64,000 bases of DNA from Roseibium sediminis (GCF_008711325.1 NZ_VXDB01000016.1:43039-107038); one strand, 5' to 3'; positions 38,295 to 47,051 are shown, counted from the first letter of the stretch. Numbers and translations are program-made. The notes: generated by a model from the sequence alone, not told the origin.

Positions 38295-38804
38295 TCACTG
38301 TACGAGGATTTCCTTGAACAGAACCCCGTCGACCCGCGCCGGATAAACCGACAAGTTGATGCGCCTGAGCAATTCTTCCTTCAGACGAAACAAACCGGCG
38401 GACCCTTCTAGATCCGCAGGACGCAACTCACGCAAATAGATCTGGAATGCATCCAGAATACGCGGCAGAAACGGCTCGATCTTCGTCACCATTTCCTCAT
38501 CACTGACTTCCAGGGCAATTCGTACCTTGAGATAGGTTGCCCGTCCGTCGGTGGACAAATTCACGGTCATTTCCGGCAGGTCGTAAAAGACCACCGGCTT
38601 TTGCTCCACGACAGGGGGCTGACCCGGCTCCCCGGCGGGCATTTCCGGCTCTGCTCCCATGAACAGGAAGTAGTAGGCCCCGCCACCGGCTGCCGCCAGA
38701 ACGACAAGTCCGATCGCACCAAAGAGGATCAGCTTCTTTTTGCCACCACCACCTTCGGCGCCTTCTTCACCTTCTTCGTCAGCAGCGGCACTCTCGTCAG
38801 CCAT
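38295..38804 (-). CDS. fliL: Flagellar basal body-associated protein FliL
   Basis: FliL is a single-pass stator-associated protein. The 169-aa product has an acidic N-terminus, a membrane helix (LILFGAIGLVVLAAAGGGAYYFLF, about 25-48) and a periplasmic SPFH-like domain (FYDLPEMTVNLSTDGRATYLKVRIALEVSD). It ends DGVLFKEILVQ as expected. It is first in its operon, with a near-consensus CtrA box 67 bp upstream. Confidence 0.95.
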   Translation of the reverse strand: MADESAAADEEGEEGAEGGGGKKKLILFGAIGLVVLAAAGGGAYYFLFMGAEPEMPAGEPGQPPVVEQKPVVFYDLPEMTVNLSTDGRATYLKVRIALEVSDEEMVTKIEPFLPRILDAFQIYLRELRPADLEGSAGLFRLKEELLRRINLSVYPARVDGVLFKEILVQ

Positions 38805-38870
38805 CCGGAACCTCGCCCAAATTCACGCGCACGCGTGATTAGTATCTAAAGAGTTAATGATTAACATTCG

Positions 38871-38886
38871 TTACCAAAAGGTTAAC
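38871..38886. promoter_or_regulatory. CtrA-type box upstream of fliL
   Basis: The plus strand reads TTAC-CAAAAGG-TTAAC, one mismatch from TTAA-N7-TTAAC. It lies 67 bp before the fliL start. In Caulobacter the fliL promoter is a known CtrA target, which supports the reading. Confidence 0.55.
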
Positions 38887-38897
38887 GCCACCAACCC

Positions 38898-38910
38898 GGC
38901 AAAACTTGCC
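38898..38910. promoter_or_regulatory. Palindrome GGCAA-N3-TTGCC upstream of fliL
   Basis: This has the same 5+3+5 palindrome as at 28675-28687 before flgB. Here it is on the far side of the CtrA-type box. Confidence 0.48.
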
Positions 38911-38993
38911 AACTGGTTAATCTTTGCCGGAATTCTTTGCCCTCCGCACCCCGAGCGTTTTTCTTTTACCCAGATTTTTCAGTAACTTGCCAA

Positions 38994-39010
38994 TTGGCAC
39001 GGTTCTCGCA
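38994..39010 (+). promoter_or_regulatory. Sigma-54 promoter of flgF
   Basis: TTGGCACGGTTCTCGCA carries the -24 GG and -12 GC with the correct 10-nt spacing. It differs from the RpoN consensus only at one base of the -12 element. It gives a leader of roughly 55-60 nt before flgF. A 27-bp block including it (38992-39018) is repeated exactly before flgI. Confidence 0.82.
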
Positions 39011-39078
39011 TTAACCATGTCGAGCAGGCGGTCTGGGGAGACCAAGCGCTCGTCGGGGAGCAAAAGGAACCGTTAACA

Positions 39079-39819
39079 ATGGAGAATGCGCAACTTATCG
39101 CGCTCTCGCGCCAGTCCGCTCTGCGGAATCAGCTGAACGTTGTGGCCAACAACATGGCCAACATCAACACGGCTGGTTTCAAGGCTCAGCGGATGCTGTT
39201 CGAAGAATACATGATGCCGGTGGCCGAGGCGACCGAGTTCCAGAACCGTGACCAGGACCTGTTTTATGTTCACGACTATGGAACCCGCACTGATTTCCTG
39301 CCGGGAAGCATCAAACTCACGGGCAACGAACTGGACGTCGCTATCGAAGGTGACGGCTTTTTCGCCGTCCAGACCGCCGATGGCGGTGAGGCTTACACCC
39401 GCAATGGCACCTTCACCCTTGATGAAGGCGGTCAGCTGGTAACGCCGGACGACAAGCCGGTCCTGACCGATGGCGGCCCGATCAACTTCACGACTGCTGA
39501 CGGCAAGATCGAGATTGCCCGCGACGGCACAATCTCCTCCGAGCTTGGAGTGCGTGGCCGCATCAAGATCGTGAACTTTGAAAATCCGCAGACACTCGTG
39601 CAGATGGGCGACAACCTCTTTTCCGGTGAAAACCCAATCCCGGTCACGAATGTGCGCGTTGCCCAGGGGGCAATTGAACAATCCAACGTCGAAGGCGTGG
39701 TCGAGGTCACCCGACTGATCGAGATCACCCGCGCCTATACCACGGTCAGCAAGCTGATCAAGGACGGCGACGATCTGCGCCAGAAGGCGATTTCAACCCT
39801 TGGACGGCTTGAAGCCTGA
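39079..39819 (+). CDS. flgF: Flagellar basal-body rod protein FlgF
   Basis: FlgF is a proximal rod protein. The 246-aa product starts MENAQLIALSRQSALRNQLNVVANNMANINTAGFKAQRM, the rod-protein signature. The beta domain has LDVAIEGDGFFAVQTADGGEAYTRNGTF, and the C-terminal helix is VEVTRLIEITRAYTTVSKLIKDGDDLRQKAISTLGRL. It is first in a flgF-flgG-flgA-flgH operon behind a sigma-54 promoter. Confidence 0.95.
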   Translation: MENAQLIALSRQSALRNQLNVVANNMANINTAGFKAQRMLFEEYMMPVAEATEFQNRDQDLFYVHDYGTRTDFLPGSIKLTGNELDVAIEGDGFFAVQTADGGEAYTRNGTFTLDEGGQLVTPDDKPVLTDGGPINFTTADGKIEIARDGTISSELGVRGRIKIVNFENPQTLVQMGDNLFSGENPIPVTNVRVAQGAIEQSNVEGVVEVTRLIEITRAYTTVSKLIKDGDDLRQKAISTLGRLEA

Positions 39820-39840
39820 ACCCGCAGAAGGAACTGAATC

Positions 39841-40623
39841 ATGAAAGCACTCCATATTGCGGCAACGGGCATGAAGGCTCAGGAACGCAACGTCGAAGTG
39901 ATCTCCAACAACGTGGCCAACCTGCGTACCACGGGCTACAAGCGCCAGCGCGTCGACTTTCAGGATCTGATGTATCAGAACCTGCGCCGCATGGGCTCCG
40001 AGACCTCCACCGCAGGCACCATCGTCCCGACAGGCGTGCAGATCGGCTCCGGTGTGAAGGTGGCTTCCACCTCCCGCATCATGAGCCAGGGCGCTGTTGA
40101 GCAGACAGGCAAGGAACTTGACCTTGCGGTGCGCGGCGAAGGCTTCTTCCAGATCGAATTGCCGGACGGCACCACCGCTTACACACGCGACGGTTCTTTC
40201 GAGCGCGATCCGAACGGAACCATCGTGACGGTTGATGGCTACACCGTTGTTCCAGGCATCACCATTCCGCAGGATTCACGCAACATCACGATCTCGACGG
40301 ACGGCACTGTTTCCGCTGTCGATGGCGCGGGGGCAACCGTCAACCTCGGCCAGATCCAGGTCGCACGTTTTGTCAACAAGGCCGGTCTTGAAGCTATTGG
40401 CGACAACCTCTTCCTGGAAACCGAAGCAAGTGGCGCAGCTCAGGTCGACAACCCCGGTTCCGACGGGTTCGGCAGTGTTCAGCAGTACTTCCTTGAAATG
40501 GCTAACGTGGATGCAGTGACCGAGATCGCGGATCTGATCTCGGCCCAGCGCGCCTATGAGATGAACTCCCGTGTCATCAAGGCGGCTGACGAAATGTACT
40601 CCACCACGTCGAACCTGCGCTAA
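39841..40623 (+). CDS. flgG: Flagellar distal rod protein FlgG
   Basis: FlgG forms the distal rod. The 260-aa product has MKALHIAATGMKAQERNVEVISNNVANLRTTGYKRQRVDFQDLMY and the FlgG-specific insert QNLRRMGSETSTAGTIVPTGVQIGSGVK, and ends with the typical DAVTEIADLISAQRAYEMNSRVIKAADEM helix. It is 21 bp after flgF. Confidence 0.97.
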   Translation: MKALHIAATGMKAQERNVEVISNNVANLRTTGYKRQRVDFQDLMYQNLRRMGSETSTAGTIVPTGVQIGSGVKVASTSRIMSQGAVEQTGKELDLAVRGEGFFQIELPDGTTAYTRDGSFERDPNGTIVTVDGYTVVPGITIPQDSRNITISTDGTVSAVDGAGATVNLGQIQVARFVNKAGLEAIGDNLFLETEASGAAQVDNPGSDGFGSVQQYFLEMANVDAVTEIADLISAQRAYEMNSRVIKAADEMYSTTSNLR

Positions 40624-40636
40624 GGGGAGGCAGATC

Positions 40637-41617
40637 ATGAAAATGCTTCGCTCTCTTTTCTCCGCGGCTCTTGTTCTGGCAGGCTCCGTCAGCTTTGCAG
40701 CTGCCGACCAGCGCCCGGTGCTGCGCTCGGAAGTTCACACGCTTTCAGAGATCGTCACCGTTGGCGACTTCTACTCAAATGCCGGGCTTGTTTCGCAAAA
40801 GCCGCTGTTTCGCTCTCCGGACTTTGGCACGACCGGCACCGTGCCTGCCGCCATGGTGGCGGAACGGGCAAAAGCTGCCGGGCTTGCCTCAGCCAGCACG
40901 GACGGCCTGCGTCAGGTGGTGGTTCACCGCCGCGCCGAGCTCTTCGATCAGGCACGGTTGAAGTCTCTGGTTGCAGAAACCCTTGCCAATCAGGATGCCA
41001 GCCTCGACGTTGCCGACCTGAACATCACCTTGTTCTCCAACGTGGGCACCATTCAGGCAAACCCGGCTGCCGAGCAACTGGTACAGGTCAACAATGTCCT
41101 GTGGTCACGCTCGGACGGACGGTTCACCATCAGCTTTTCCTTCGCCGGTGAATATGACCGCACCAATGTCAGCCTGAATGGCCACGCGCAGGAGATGCTG
41201 GAAGTCACTACCCTGCTCCAGCCGTTGAAGACAGGTCAGATCCTGCGCCTTGAAGACCTGACGACAACCCGCATGCCGCGCACCAAGGTTCCGGCCAATG
41301 CCGTTGGCAATCCCGATGAAGTCGTTGGCCTTGCCGCACGGTCCAGCTTGCGCGCCAACATGCCGCTGGCCCGCAACGACTTCACCAAGCCGATCCTGAT
41401 CTCACGCGGAGAAAAGGTAACGATCACCTATGTGATTGGCGGCATGAAACTCACCACCCGTGGAAAGGCCATGGACGATGGCGCCAAGGGTGAGCCGATC
41501 GACATCATGAACCTCGACTCCCGTCGGATTGTTCCGGCCATGGTCCTCTCTCGCGGCCAGGTTCTGGCCCAGCCGGCCCATGCACAGATCGCCAGCGCGG
41601 AAGGACAAATCCAATGA
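40637..41617 (+). CDS. flgA: Flagellar P-ring assembly chaperone FlgA
   Basis: FlgA is a periplasmic chaperone for the P-ring protein FlgI. The 326-aa product starts MKMLRSLFSAALVLAGSVSFAAADQ, a cleavable signal peptide. The C-terminal SAF-type domain is seen in LKTGQILRLEDLTTTRMPRTKVPAN and RANMPLARNDFTKPILISRGEKVTITY. The ATG at 40637 follows GGGGAGG and is preferred. It overlaps flgH by 4 bp. Confidence 0.93.
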   Translation: MKMLRSLFSAALVLAGSVSFAAADQRPVLRSEVHTLSEIVTVGDFYSNAGLVSQKPLFRSPDFGTTGTVPAAMVAERAKAAGLASASTDGLRQVVVHRRAELFDQARLKSLVAETLANQDASLDVADLNITLFSNVGTIQANPAAEQLVQVNNVLWSRSDGRFTISFSFAGEYDRTNVSLNGHAQEMLEVTTLLQPLKTGQILRLEDLTTTRMPRTKVPANAVGNPDEVVGLAARSSLRANMPLARNDFTKPILISRGEKVTITYVIGGMKLTTRGKAMDDGAKGEPIDIMNLDSRRIVPAMVLSRGQVLAQPAHAQIASAEGQIQ

Positions 41618-42366
41618 GCCGCCTCAACATTGTTTCCCGGATTGGCCTTTGCGTTCTTGCAACGGCAACCCTGACCGCCTGCGGCACCGCAGACAAGCTG
41701 GCACAGGTCGGCAAGACCCCTGCCCTCAACGCGATCCAGGATCCGACCACCACTCCTGGCTACCGCCCTGTCCAAATGCCGATGCCGGAAGTTCAGCAGG
41801 CTCACTACAGCCCGAATTCCCTCTGGCGGTCTGGTAACCGTGCCTTCTTCGATGATCAGCGCGCCAATCAGGTTGGTGACATCCTGACAGTCATGGTCAC
41901 GATTGCCGACAAGGCCGAGATCGACAACAAGACCGAGCGCAGCCGCAAGGACAACAGCGCAGCAGGTGCAGGCGGCGCACTTGGCAGCCAGATTGAAAAG
42001 TGGGTTCTGCCAGACGCAGCTTCCGCCAGCGCTCTTGCCTCCATCGACAGCTCCACCAACTTCTCCGGTGAAGGGTCAGTCGACCGCGAAGAGAAACTGC
42101 GCACCACCATCGCCGCCGTCGTCACACAGGTTCTGCCAAACGGCAATCTGGTCATCGAGGGACGTCAGGAAGTTCGGGTGAACTTTGAGGTCCGCGAGCT
42201 GATTGTGGCCGGCATTGTACGCCCGGAAGACATCGCCTCAAACAACACCATCGCCAGCGAGAAGATTGCTGAAGCGCGCATCGGATACGGCGGACGCGGC
42301 CACATCACCGATGCACAGCAACCACGTTATGGCAGCCAGGTCATGGATATCATCCTGCCCTTCTAA
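41614..42366 (+). CDS. flgH: Flagellar L-ring protein FlgH
   Basis: FlgH is an outer-membrane lipoprotein that forms the L ring. The 250-aa product has a lipoprotein signal with lipobox LTAC (ATATLTACGTAD). It also has SLWRSGNRAFFDDQRANQVGDILTVMVTIADKAEIDN and the C-terminal INFEVRELIVAGIVRPEDI-type and YGGRGHITDAQQPRYGSQVMDIILPF. It is last in the operon; a GC-rich hairpin at about 42376-42396 follows but lacks a T run. Confidence 0.96.
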   Translation: MSRLNIVSRIGLCVLATATLTACGTADKLAQVGKTPALNAIQDPTTTPGYRPVQMPMPEVQQAHYSPNSLWRSGNRAFFDDQRANQVGDILTVMVTIADKAEIDNKTERSRKDNSAAGAGGALGSQIEKWVLPDAASASALASIDSSTNFSGEGSVDREEKLRTTIAAVVTQVLPNGNLVIEGRQEVRVNFEVRELIVAGIVRPEDIASNNTIASEKIAEARIGYGGRGHITDAQQPRYGSQVMDIILPF

Positions 42367-42510
42367 ACGAGATACGCAGCCGGGACACCCGGCTGCAGCT
42401 TCCCCCAGCTGTGTTCACGATGGCGTTCTAGAAACCGGAAGGACCACAGCCGATCAAGGCACGGCGTCTCGCTCCCCGAGCGCCGTGCCTATCTCCCCCT
42501 CCCCACAACA

Positions 42511-42540
42511 AAAAACCCCTTTGGCACGCCAAAGGGGTTT
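42511..42540. terminator. Terminator downstream of the dksA-like gene
   Basis: The hairpin AAACCCCTTTGG-CACG-CCAAAGGGGTTT has A and T runs on both sides. It lies between the converging flgH and dksA-like genes and can serve both directions. Confidence 0.85.
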
Positions 42541-42567
42541 CCCGTAAACTCTCGAAACAGGACGTGA

Positions 42568-42984
42568 TCAGTCGTCCCGATAGACCTTTTCCCGGCGCTC
42601 ATGCGCTTCCTGGGCTTCGATCGAAAGGGTCGCAATCGGACGGGCTTCAAGCCGCCGAAGAGCAATCGGCTCTCCCGTCTCTTCACAGTAGCCATAGCTG
42701 CCATCGGAGATTCGCTCCAAAGCAGCATCAATCTTGGAGATCAACTTGCGTTGGCGATCACGCGCACGCAATTCAATTGACCGATCAGTTTCTGAAGATG
42801 CCCGGTCCGCCAGATCCGGGTGATTTTGGCTTTCTTCCTGAAGGTTCGCGAGGGTTTCCTTGCTCTCCTTGAGGATCTCTTCCTTCCACGCCAGCAGCTT
42901 GCCCCTGAAATAGTCGCGCTGACGATCATTCATGAAGGGCTCGTCGTCGGTGGGTCGATACTCAGACTCTAATTCAACCGTCAT
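42568..42984 (-). CDS. dksA: DksA/TraR-family RNA polymerase-binding protein with a single zinc-site cysteine
   Basis: This 138-aa protein binds the RNA polymerase secondary channel and works with ppGpp. The N-terminal globular part and the long coiled coil (about 25-95, with DRASSETDRSIELRARDRQRKLISKID) are clear. The C-terminal finger reads YGYCEETGEPIALRRLEARP, then TLSIEAQE. Only the first of the four usual zinc cysteines is kept; the others are Thr, Ser and Ala. Cys-poor DksA proteins are known in alphaproteobacteria. It separates two flagellar groups but need not be motility-specific. Confidence 0.9.
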   Translation of the reverse strand: MTVELESEYRPTDDEPFMNDRQRDYFRGKLLAWKEEILKESKETLANLQEESQNHPDLADRASSETDRSIELRARDRQRKLISKIDAALERISDGSYGYCEETGEPIALRRLEARPIATLSIEAQEAHERREKVYRDD

Positions 42985-43149
42985 CGATAGCTCCCAGTTA
43001 CCGTTGGGTTGGGTGCATATATATAACCCGAGGGGAACAAGGACAACGTTCTTTCGGTAAAATTTCGGTTAGTAAAAAATGTTTCGTATCAAATACTTGC
43101 TGTAATATGAGCATTTTACCTGCAGTTGAATTAACCGGAATTCGCCAGC

Positions 43150-43569
43150 CTAACCGTCGAATCGGCCCAATTTCGCAAGCTCAACCCTGACGCGTAATTC
43201 GATCTCCCTGATCACCCCATCCACCTTTTCATCACCGCTGTCGACCTGCTTTCCGACCTCTTTTGCGAGCGCCTCAAGCCGGTCTTCGGAGACATGACCA
43301 CCCAGCAAATCCGTCCGCAAGGTTTCAAGACCGTCCAGCAAAGAATGCCCGCGGCGTGCTGCCTCGGATGTCCGCGGGCTCTTGGGCAGCACTTCCTGCA
43401 AGGCAAGGAGAGCATCCATCCCCTGAATGGACGTGCCACCGGAAACCGGGCCTGCGCTGCCAGCCTCTTCCCCCATGTCGGGCTGGAAGGATGACCCATC
43501 GCCGCCCACGCGCTTCTTCGAACTGCGTCCCTGAACGCCGGAGATGGGGTTCTTGCCTGTAATTCGCAT
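43150..43569 (-). CDS. fliX: Flagellar assembly regulator FliX
   Basis: In Caulobacter FliX couples basal-body assembly to the sigma-54 activator FlbD. The 139-aa product starts MRITGKNPISGVQ and has a Gly/Ser-rich N-terminal third and a helical remainder (GMDALLALQEVL, ARRGHSLLDGLETLRTDLLGG). It ends IREIELRVRVELAKLGRF. The ATG at 43569 was preferred over an upstream in-frame start because MRITG is the family start. It is divergent from flgI, as in Caulobacter. Confidence 0.87.
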   Translation of the reverse strand: MRITGKNPISGVQGRSSKKRVGGDGSSFQPDMGEEAGSAGPVSGGTSIQGMDALLALQEVLPKSPRTSEAARRGHSLLDGLETLRTDLLGGHVSEDRLEALAKEVGKQVDSGDEKVDGVIREIELRVRVELAKLGRFDG

Positions 43570-43790
43570 GTCTTTGTTATCCGTTTCGCCGAGTGGCGCG
43601 CGCCAGTTTGCGCTCAAGTCAGTTCTTGCCCAACAAGGTAATTGAGTCCGGGCCGACGCGGCAAGATTTGCCGACTACAGTACACGAATTCCACCCGCAC
43701 AACGCGAAACTTTCCATAATTCAGATCATTTCGCGCTGAAATCCGCAGATTTCTGCGGCATAGCCGTTCTGCACAAGGCCCGCCCGTTAA

Positions 43791-43807
43791 TTGGCACGGT
43801 TCTCGCA
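43791..43807 (+). promoter_or_regulatory. Sigma-54 promoter of flgI
   Basis: TTGGCACGGTTCTCGCA is the same 17-mer as before flgF, with GG and GC at the -24/-12 spacing. The expected leader to flgI is about 40 nt. Confidence 0.82.
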
Positions 43808-43856
43808 TTAACCATTGCCAAACGATCACCTCTCAACGGCGGGTACGCGAAAAACC

Positions 43857-44999
43857 ATGAAGAAGCTGCTTTCCATCGGATGCACCCTTTTCAAGACAAC
43901 ACTGGCAGCAGCCGTGGTTGTCGGCGTCGCCATTACAGGCATTTCAAGCGCAAATGCGGCCTCGCGGATCAAGGACATCGCCGACTTTGAAGGCATTCGT
44001 GAAAACCAGCTGATCGGGTACGGTCTTGTCGTTGGCCTCAACGGAACCGGTGACACCCTTCGCAACGCGCCGTTCACCCGGCAGAGCTTGCAGGCCATGC
44101 TGGAGCGTCTGGGCGTCAACACGCGTGGTGTCGATTTGAACACCAACACCGTGGCCGCCGTTATGGTGACCGCCAATCTGCCGCCATTCGCCACACAGGG
44201 CACTCGGATCGACGTGAATGTCAGCGCTCTTGGCAATTCCGGTTCCCTCCAGGGCGGCACCTTGCTGGTCACACCACTGGTTGCAGCAGATGGCGAAGTC
44301 TACGCGATTGCCCAGGGGTCGGTCGCCATCGGCGGCTTTTCCGCGCAGGCAGATGCCGCGTCGGTTACCCGCGGTGTCCCGACATCCGGCCGGATCTCGA
44401 ACGGCGCCCTTGTTGAGCGCGAAGTCGAGTTCAAGCTCGCCTCCCTGACGACACTGCGCCTCGCCCTTCGCAATCCGGATCTGACCACAGCCCGCCGCGT
44501 CGCCCTGTCGATCAATGAGCTCATCGGCTCACCGACAGCCGAGCCGCTTGATCCGGGCACGGTCCGCATCGATCTGCCGCGTGAATTTGTCGGCAATATT
44601 GTTGACCTCCTGACAGACATCGAGCAGCTGATAGTCGAACCCGACATGATCGCGCGCGTCGTCATAGACGAAAATTCCGGCATCATCGTCATGGGTCAGG
44701 AGGTAAAAGTCTCCACGGTCGCAGTCGCGCAGGGCAACCTGACCGTTACGATTGCCGAGAATCCAGAGGTGGTGCAGCCCCTGCCCTTCGCAAATGGCGA
44801 AACAGCCGTGGTGCCCCGCTCGGAGTTGCTGGTGAATGACGACCCCAATGCGAAGCTGGCGATCGTTCCCGGCACGGTAACTCTCAAGCAGCTCGTCGAC
44901 GGCCTCAACGCTTTGGGCATCGGCCCTCGCGATATGATCTCCATTCTACAGGCGATCAAGGCATCCGGCGCCCTTCAGGCAGAGATCGAGGTGCTGTGA
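43857..44999 (+). CDS. flgI: Flagellar P-ring protein FlgI
   Basis: FlgI forms the periplasmic P ring around the rod. The 380-aa product has an N-terminal signal peptide (LFKTTLAAAVVVGVAITGISSANA). It also has ASRIKDIADFEGIRENQLIGYGLVVGLNGTGD and the C-terminal TLKQLVDGLNALGIGPRDMISILQAIKASGALQAEIEVL. The ATG at 43857 yields a normal signal peptide. It heads flgI-cheL/flgJ-flgN. Confidence 0.97.
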   Translation: MKKLLSIGCTLFKTTLAAAVVVGVAITGISSANAASRIKDIADFEGIRENQLIGYGLVVGLNGTGDTLRNAPFTRQSLQAMLERLGVNTRGVDLNTNTVAAVMVTANLPPFATQGTRIDVNVSALGNSGSLQGGTLLVTPLVAADGEVYAIAQGSVAIGGFSAQADAASVTRGVPTSGRISNGALVEREVEFKLASLTTLRLALRNPDLTTARRVALSINELIGSPTAEPLDPGTVRIDLPREFVGNIVDLLTDIEQLIVEPDMIARVVIDENSGIIVMGQEVKVSTVAVAQGNLTVTIAENPEVVQPLPFANGETAVVPRSELLVNDDPNAKLAIVPGTVTLKQLVDGLNALGIGPRDMISILQAIKASGALQAEIEVL

Positions 45000-45310
45000 T
45001 GATGGACGCAACACAAGGCCTTCAGACACAAAATGACCCGCGCAGTGTTCTTCAGGGCGTCGCCGCGGGCAACCGCAGCGCGGCGAAGGATGCAGCAAAG
45101 GAATTCGAGGCTGTCTTCCTGAACAACATGCTCCAGATGATGTTCACCGACCTTGAAGAAGGCGGCACCTGGGGCGCAGGAAACGGCGCGGAAGCATGGC
45201 GCGGCATGTTGGTCAACGAATACGCGGAAGCAATTGCCGACGCAGGCGGCATTGGCCTTGCCAGTGCGGTTGAACGGGAACTCTTGGCACTTCAGGAAGC
45301 AGCACAATGA
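44999..45310 (+). CDS. Rod-binding protein (FlgJ N-terminal domain / CheL type)
   Basis: This 103-aa protein corresponds to the rod-binding domain of FlgJ alone, without the muramidase domain. This is the usual alphaproteobacterial form. It has AAKEFEAVFLNNMLQMMFTDL and GAEAWRGMLVNEYAEAIADAGGIGLASAVEREL. The start codon overlaps the flgI stop (TGATG); ATG 45002 is equally possible. It probably caps or places the rod in the periplasm. Confidence 0.87.
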   Translation: MMDATQGLQTQNDPRSVLQGVAAGNRSAAKDAAKEFEAVFLNNMLQMMFTDLEEGGTWGAGNGAEAWRGMLVNEYAEAIADAGGIGLASAVERELLALQEAAQ

Positions 45311-45795
45311 CGGCTCAGGCACAGACACCAGATCTTCCCTTTTCCCTCGAACGCCCGACAAGCCCCACAGAGGCCGAGAACTTCTGCTCTGCCCTGATCG
45401 ACACGATGGAGCGTCTTTTGAACGTGATTGAGCGGGAAACGGAACTCGTTCGCTCCGGCAGCCTCAAGGAAGCAGGCATTCTGCAGCCGGAAAAGGCGCG
45501 GCTCATTCATGAATATACGCGCGGCATGATGTGCGCCAAGCAGCACGCTGTGGCGCTCGGCAACCTCTCGCCGTCAGCCGCTGATCGCCTTCGCCGTCAA
45601 CATGGCGAGTTCCAGCCCGTGCTGCGGATCAACCTTGCCGTGCTCGCAACCGCCCGCGAAGTGACAAATGACATTGTGTCCACGGTTGCCCGCGCAGTCG
45701 GCGCCCGCCGCCAGACCACGACATACGGATCTGCGGGACAGGCCCCGCAATCCGCAACGGCGGCAGAAGGGATCGCAGTCAACAGGTCCCTGTGA
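45307..45795 (+). CDS. FlgN-like flagellar protein
   Basis: The 162-aa protein is mostly helical. The central region (FCSALIDTMERLLNVIERETELVRSGSLKEAGILQPEKARLIHEYTRG) has the FlgN-type coiled-coil chaperone pattern. NLAVLATAREVTNDIVSTVARAV follows, then a disordered Gln/Ala tail. FlgN proteins escort hook-filament junction proteins to the export gate. The start overlaps the stop of the previous gene by 4 bp. Confidence 0.75.
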   Translation: MTAQAQTPDLPFSLERPTSPTEAENFCSALIDTMERLLNVIERETELVRSGSLKEAGILQPEKARLIHEYTRGMMCAKQHAVALGNLSPSAADRLRRQHGEFQPVLRINLAVLATAREVTNDIVSTVARAVGARRQTTTYGSAGQAPQSATAAEGIAVNRSL

Positions 45796-45987
45796 CCGTT
45801 GACGGATAATATCTCTTCGCCGCGTTTCATGCCGCAGTCTTGGGCCAGATTGCGGCATGAAGCATTTTTATCTGCCGAAAAACGCAGGTAGCTAAAGTTT
45901 TAACGGTTCTCCTAATGGGATGTTCAATCCGTATCCGTACCCTCTCCAACATGGGTTAAATGTACTCAACACCCGGAGGACAGGACA

Positions 45988-46362
45988 ATGGAAACGGGAT
46001 TTGCCCGGTCGCCATTGCCGTCATACACGGCGATCACGTCGGCGACCCGGGCCCCGGAACGGAACGGACCAGCAGCACGAACGGAGTTGCCTGCTGGCAA
46101 GGCCGTCTCCCCGGCCCAGGATCTCGACGAGACACGCCGCTCGGCGGACAATGGGACCGTACGTGGTCAGGACGCTCGCCTGCCCCAGATCGAACGCAAG
46201 AATGTGGTCGATCCGGAAAGCAAGAGCCTGATCTTCATCGCGACGGACAGTGAATCCGGCGAAGTGGTTCGCCAGATCCCGACCGAGACGCTCAGAAAAC
46301 TGCGCGCCTACGCGAAAACAATTGAAGAACAGACCGCACCCAAGACAAATCAGGTTGTCTGA
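45988..46362 (+). CDS. FlaG-like protein
   Basis: The product is 124 aa. The N-terminal 65 residues are polar and probably disordered. The C-terminal half has the FlaG pattern: LIFIATDSESGEVVRQIPTETLRKLRAYAKTIEE. FlaG proteins influence filament length in other bacteria; the link here rests on this short motif and on position before the flagellins. It is separated from flgN by about 190 bp and could have its own promoter. Confidence 0.72.
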   Translation: METGFARSPLPSYTAITSATRAPERNGPAARTELPAGKAVSPAQDLDETRRSADNGTVRGQDARLPQIERKNVVDPESKSLIFIATDSESGEVVRQIPTETLRKLRAYAKTIEEQTAPKTNQVV

Positions 46363-47051
46363 CGAAAAGCCAGAATGGCGTTGGTCAGGCAACCTGCCCT
46401 TTTTTCTCCCGATCATTATATTATCTGCAGGCAACCTCTGGTCGTGGCGGTATTCTTTCAAGATGACCTGCCTTGTCACCTTTCGGCCTCCCCATCGCCT
46501 CGCGTCAGGCCGCCTCTGCCTTCTTTGAGATACGCAGGTTCGTCTTCATAGGACGGCATCTTGCCTTACCCGCGTCGAAAACCATTCGTCCTAACGCAGG
46601 GAAAGGGCCGAAAAACGGACCCAAAACCGCACGCCTGCGACGAATTTGTTTAAAACAGGTCGAAATTTTTTTCTGACTTCCCAAGAGGCAACTAGAGGGA
46701 ATTGTTAACGCAAGTGTGTTGAGCCCCTCGCCGCACCAACCGGCACACCGCAAGCGTTAATTCACTTTCAGCAAACCTTCAGGTTGCAAGCCCCTGCACG
46801 ATATGCACAAGGAATTGATTTTTATCGTATTTTCCGAAAATTCGCTTTGGTAAATAACAAATAAAATTAACTTCAAATATTCACTTTCCGATTTCCATTT
46901 ATTTACCAACAAAATTCACCACAAATTTTGACGATTACTTAAAGTTAAATCGTGGTAACTATAGTAATTAGGCAATACAATAATAATCATATCGTAGAGT
47001 TCGCTTGTCATTTAGAAAGAATGACTGGGGAAAAACAGAAGGAACTCTGTG
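46363..47051. other. Long AT-rich region before the first flagellin
   Basis: This 689-bp region has no convincing gene. From about 46800 it is strikingly AT-rich, with many A/T runs up to the flagellin start. It probably contains the promoter and a long leader for the first flagellin. A partial GG-N10-GC match (46742-46755) is too weak to call a sigma-54 promoter. Confidence 0.5.

Noticed and set aside
42375..42396. GC hairpin after flgH as a terminator
   Set aside because: The stem is good but no T run follows; the better terminator lies at 42511-42540.
46740..46757. Possible sigma-54 promoter before flagellin 1 (CCGGCACA ... AAGC)
   Set aside because: The GG-N10-GC spacing is right, but both elements carry several mismatches; left as a weak possibility only.
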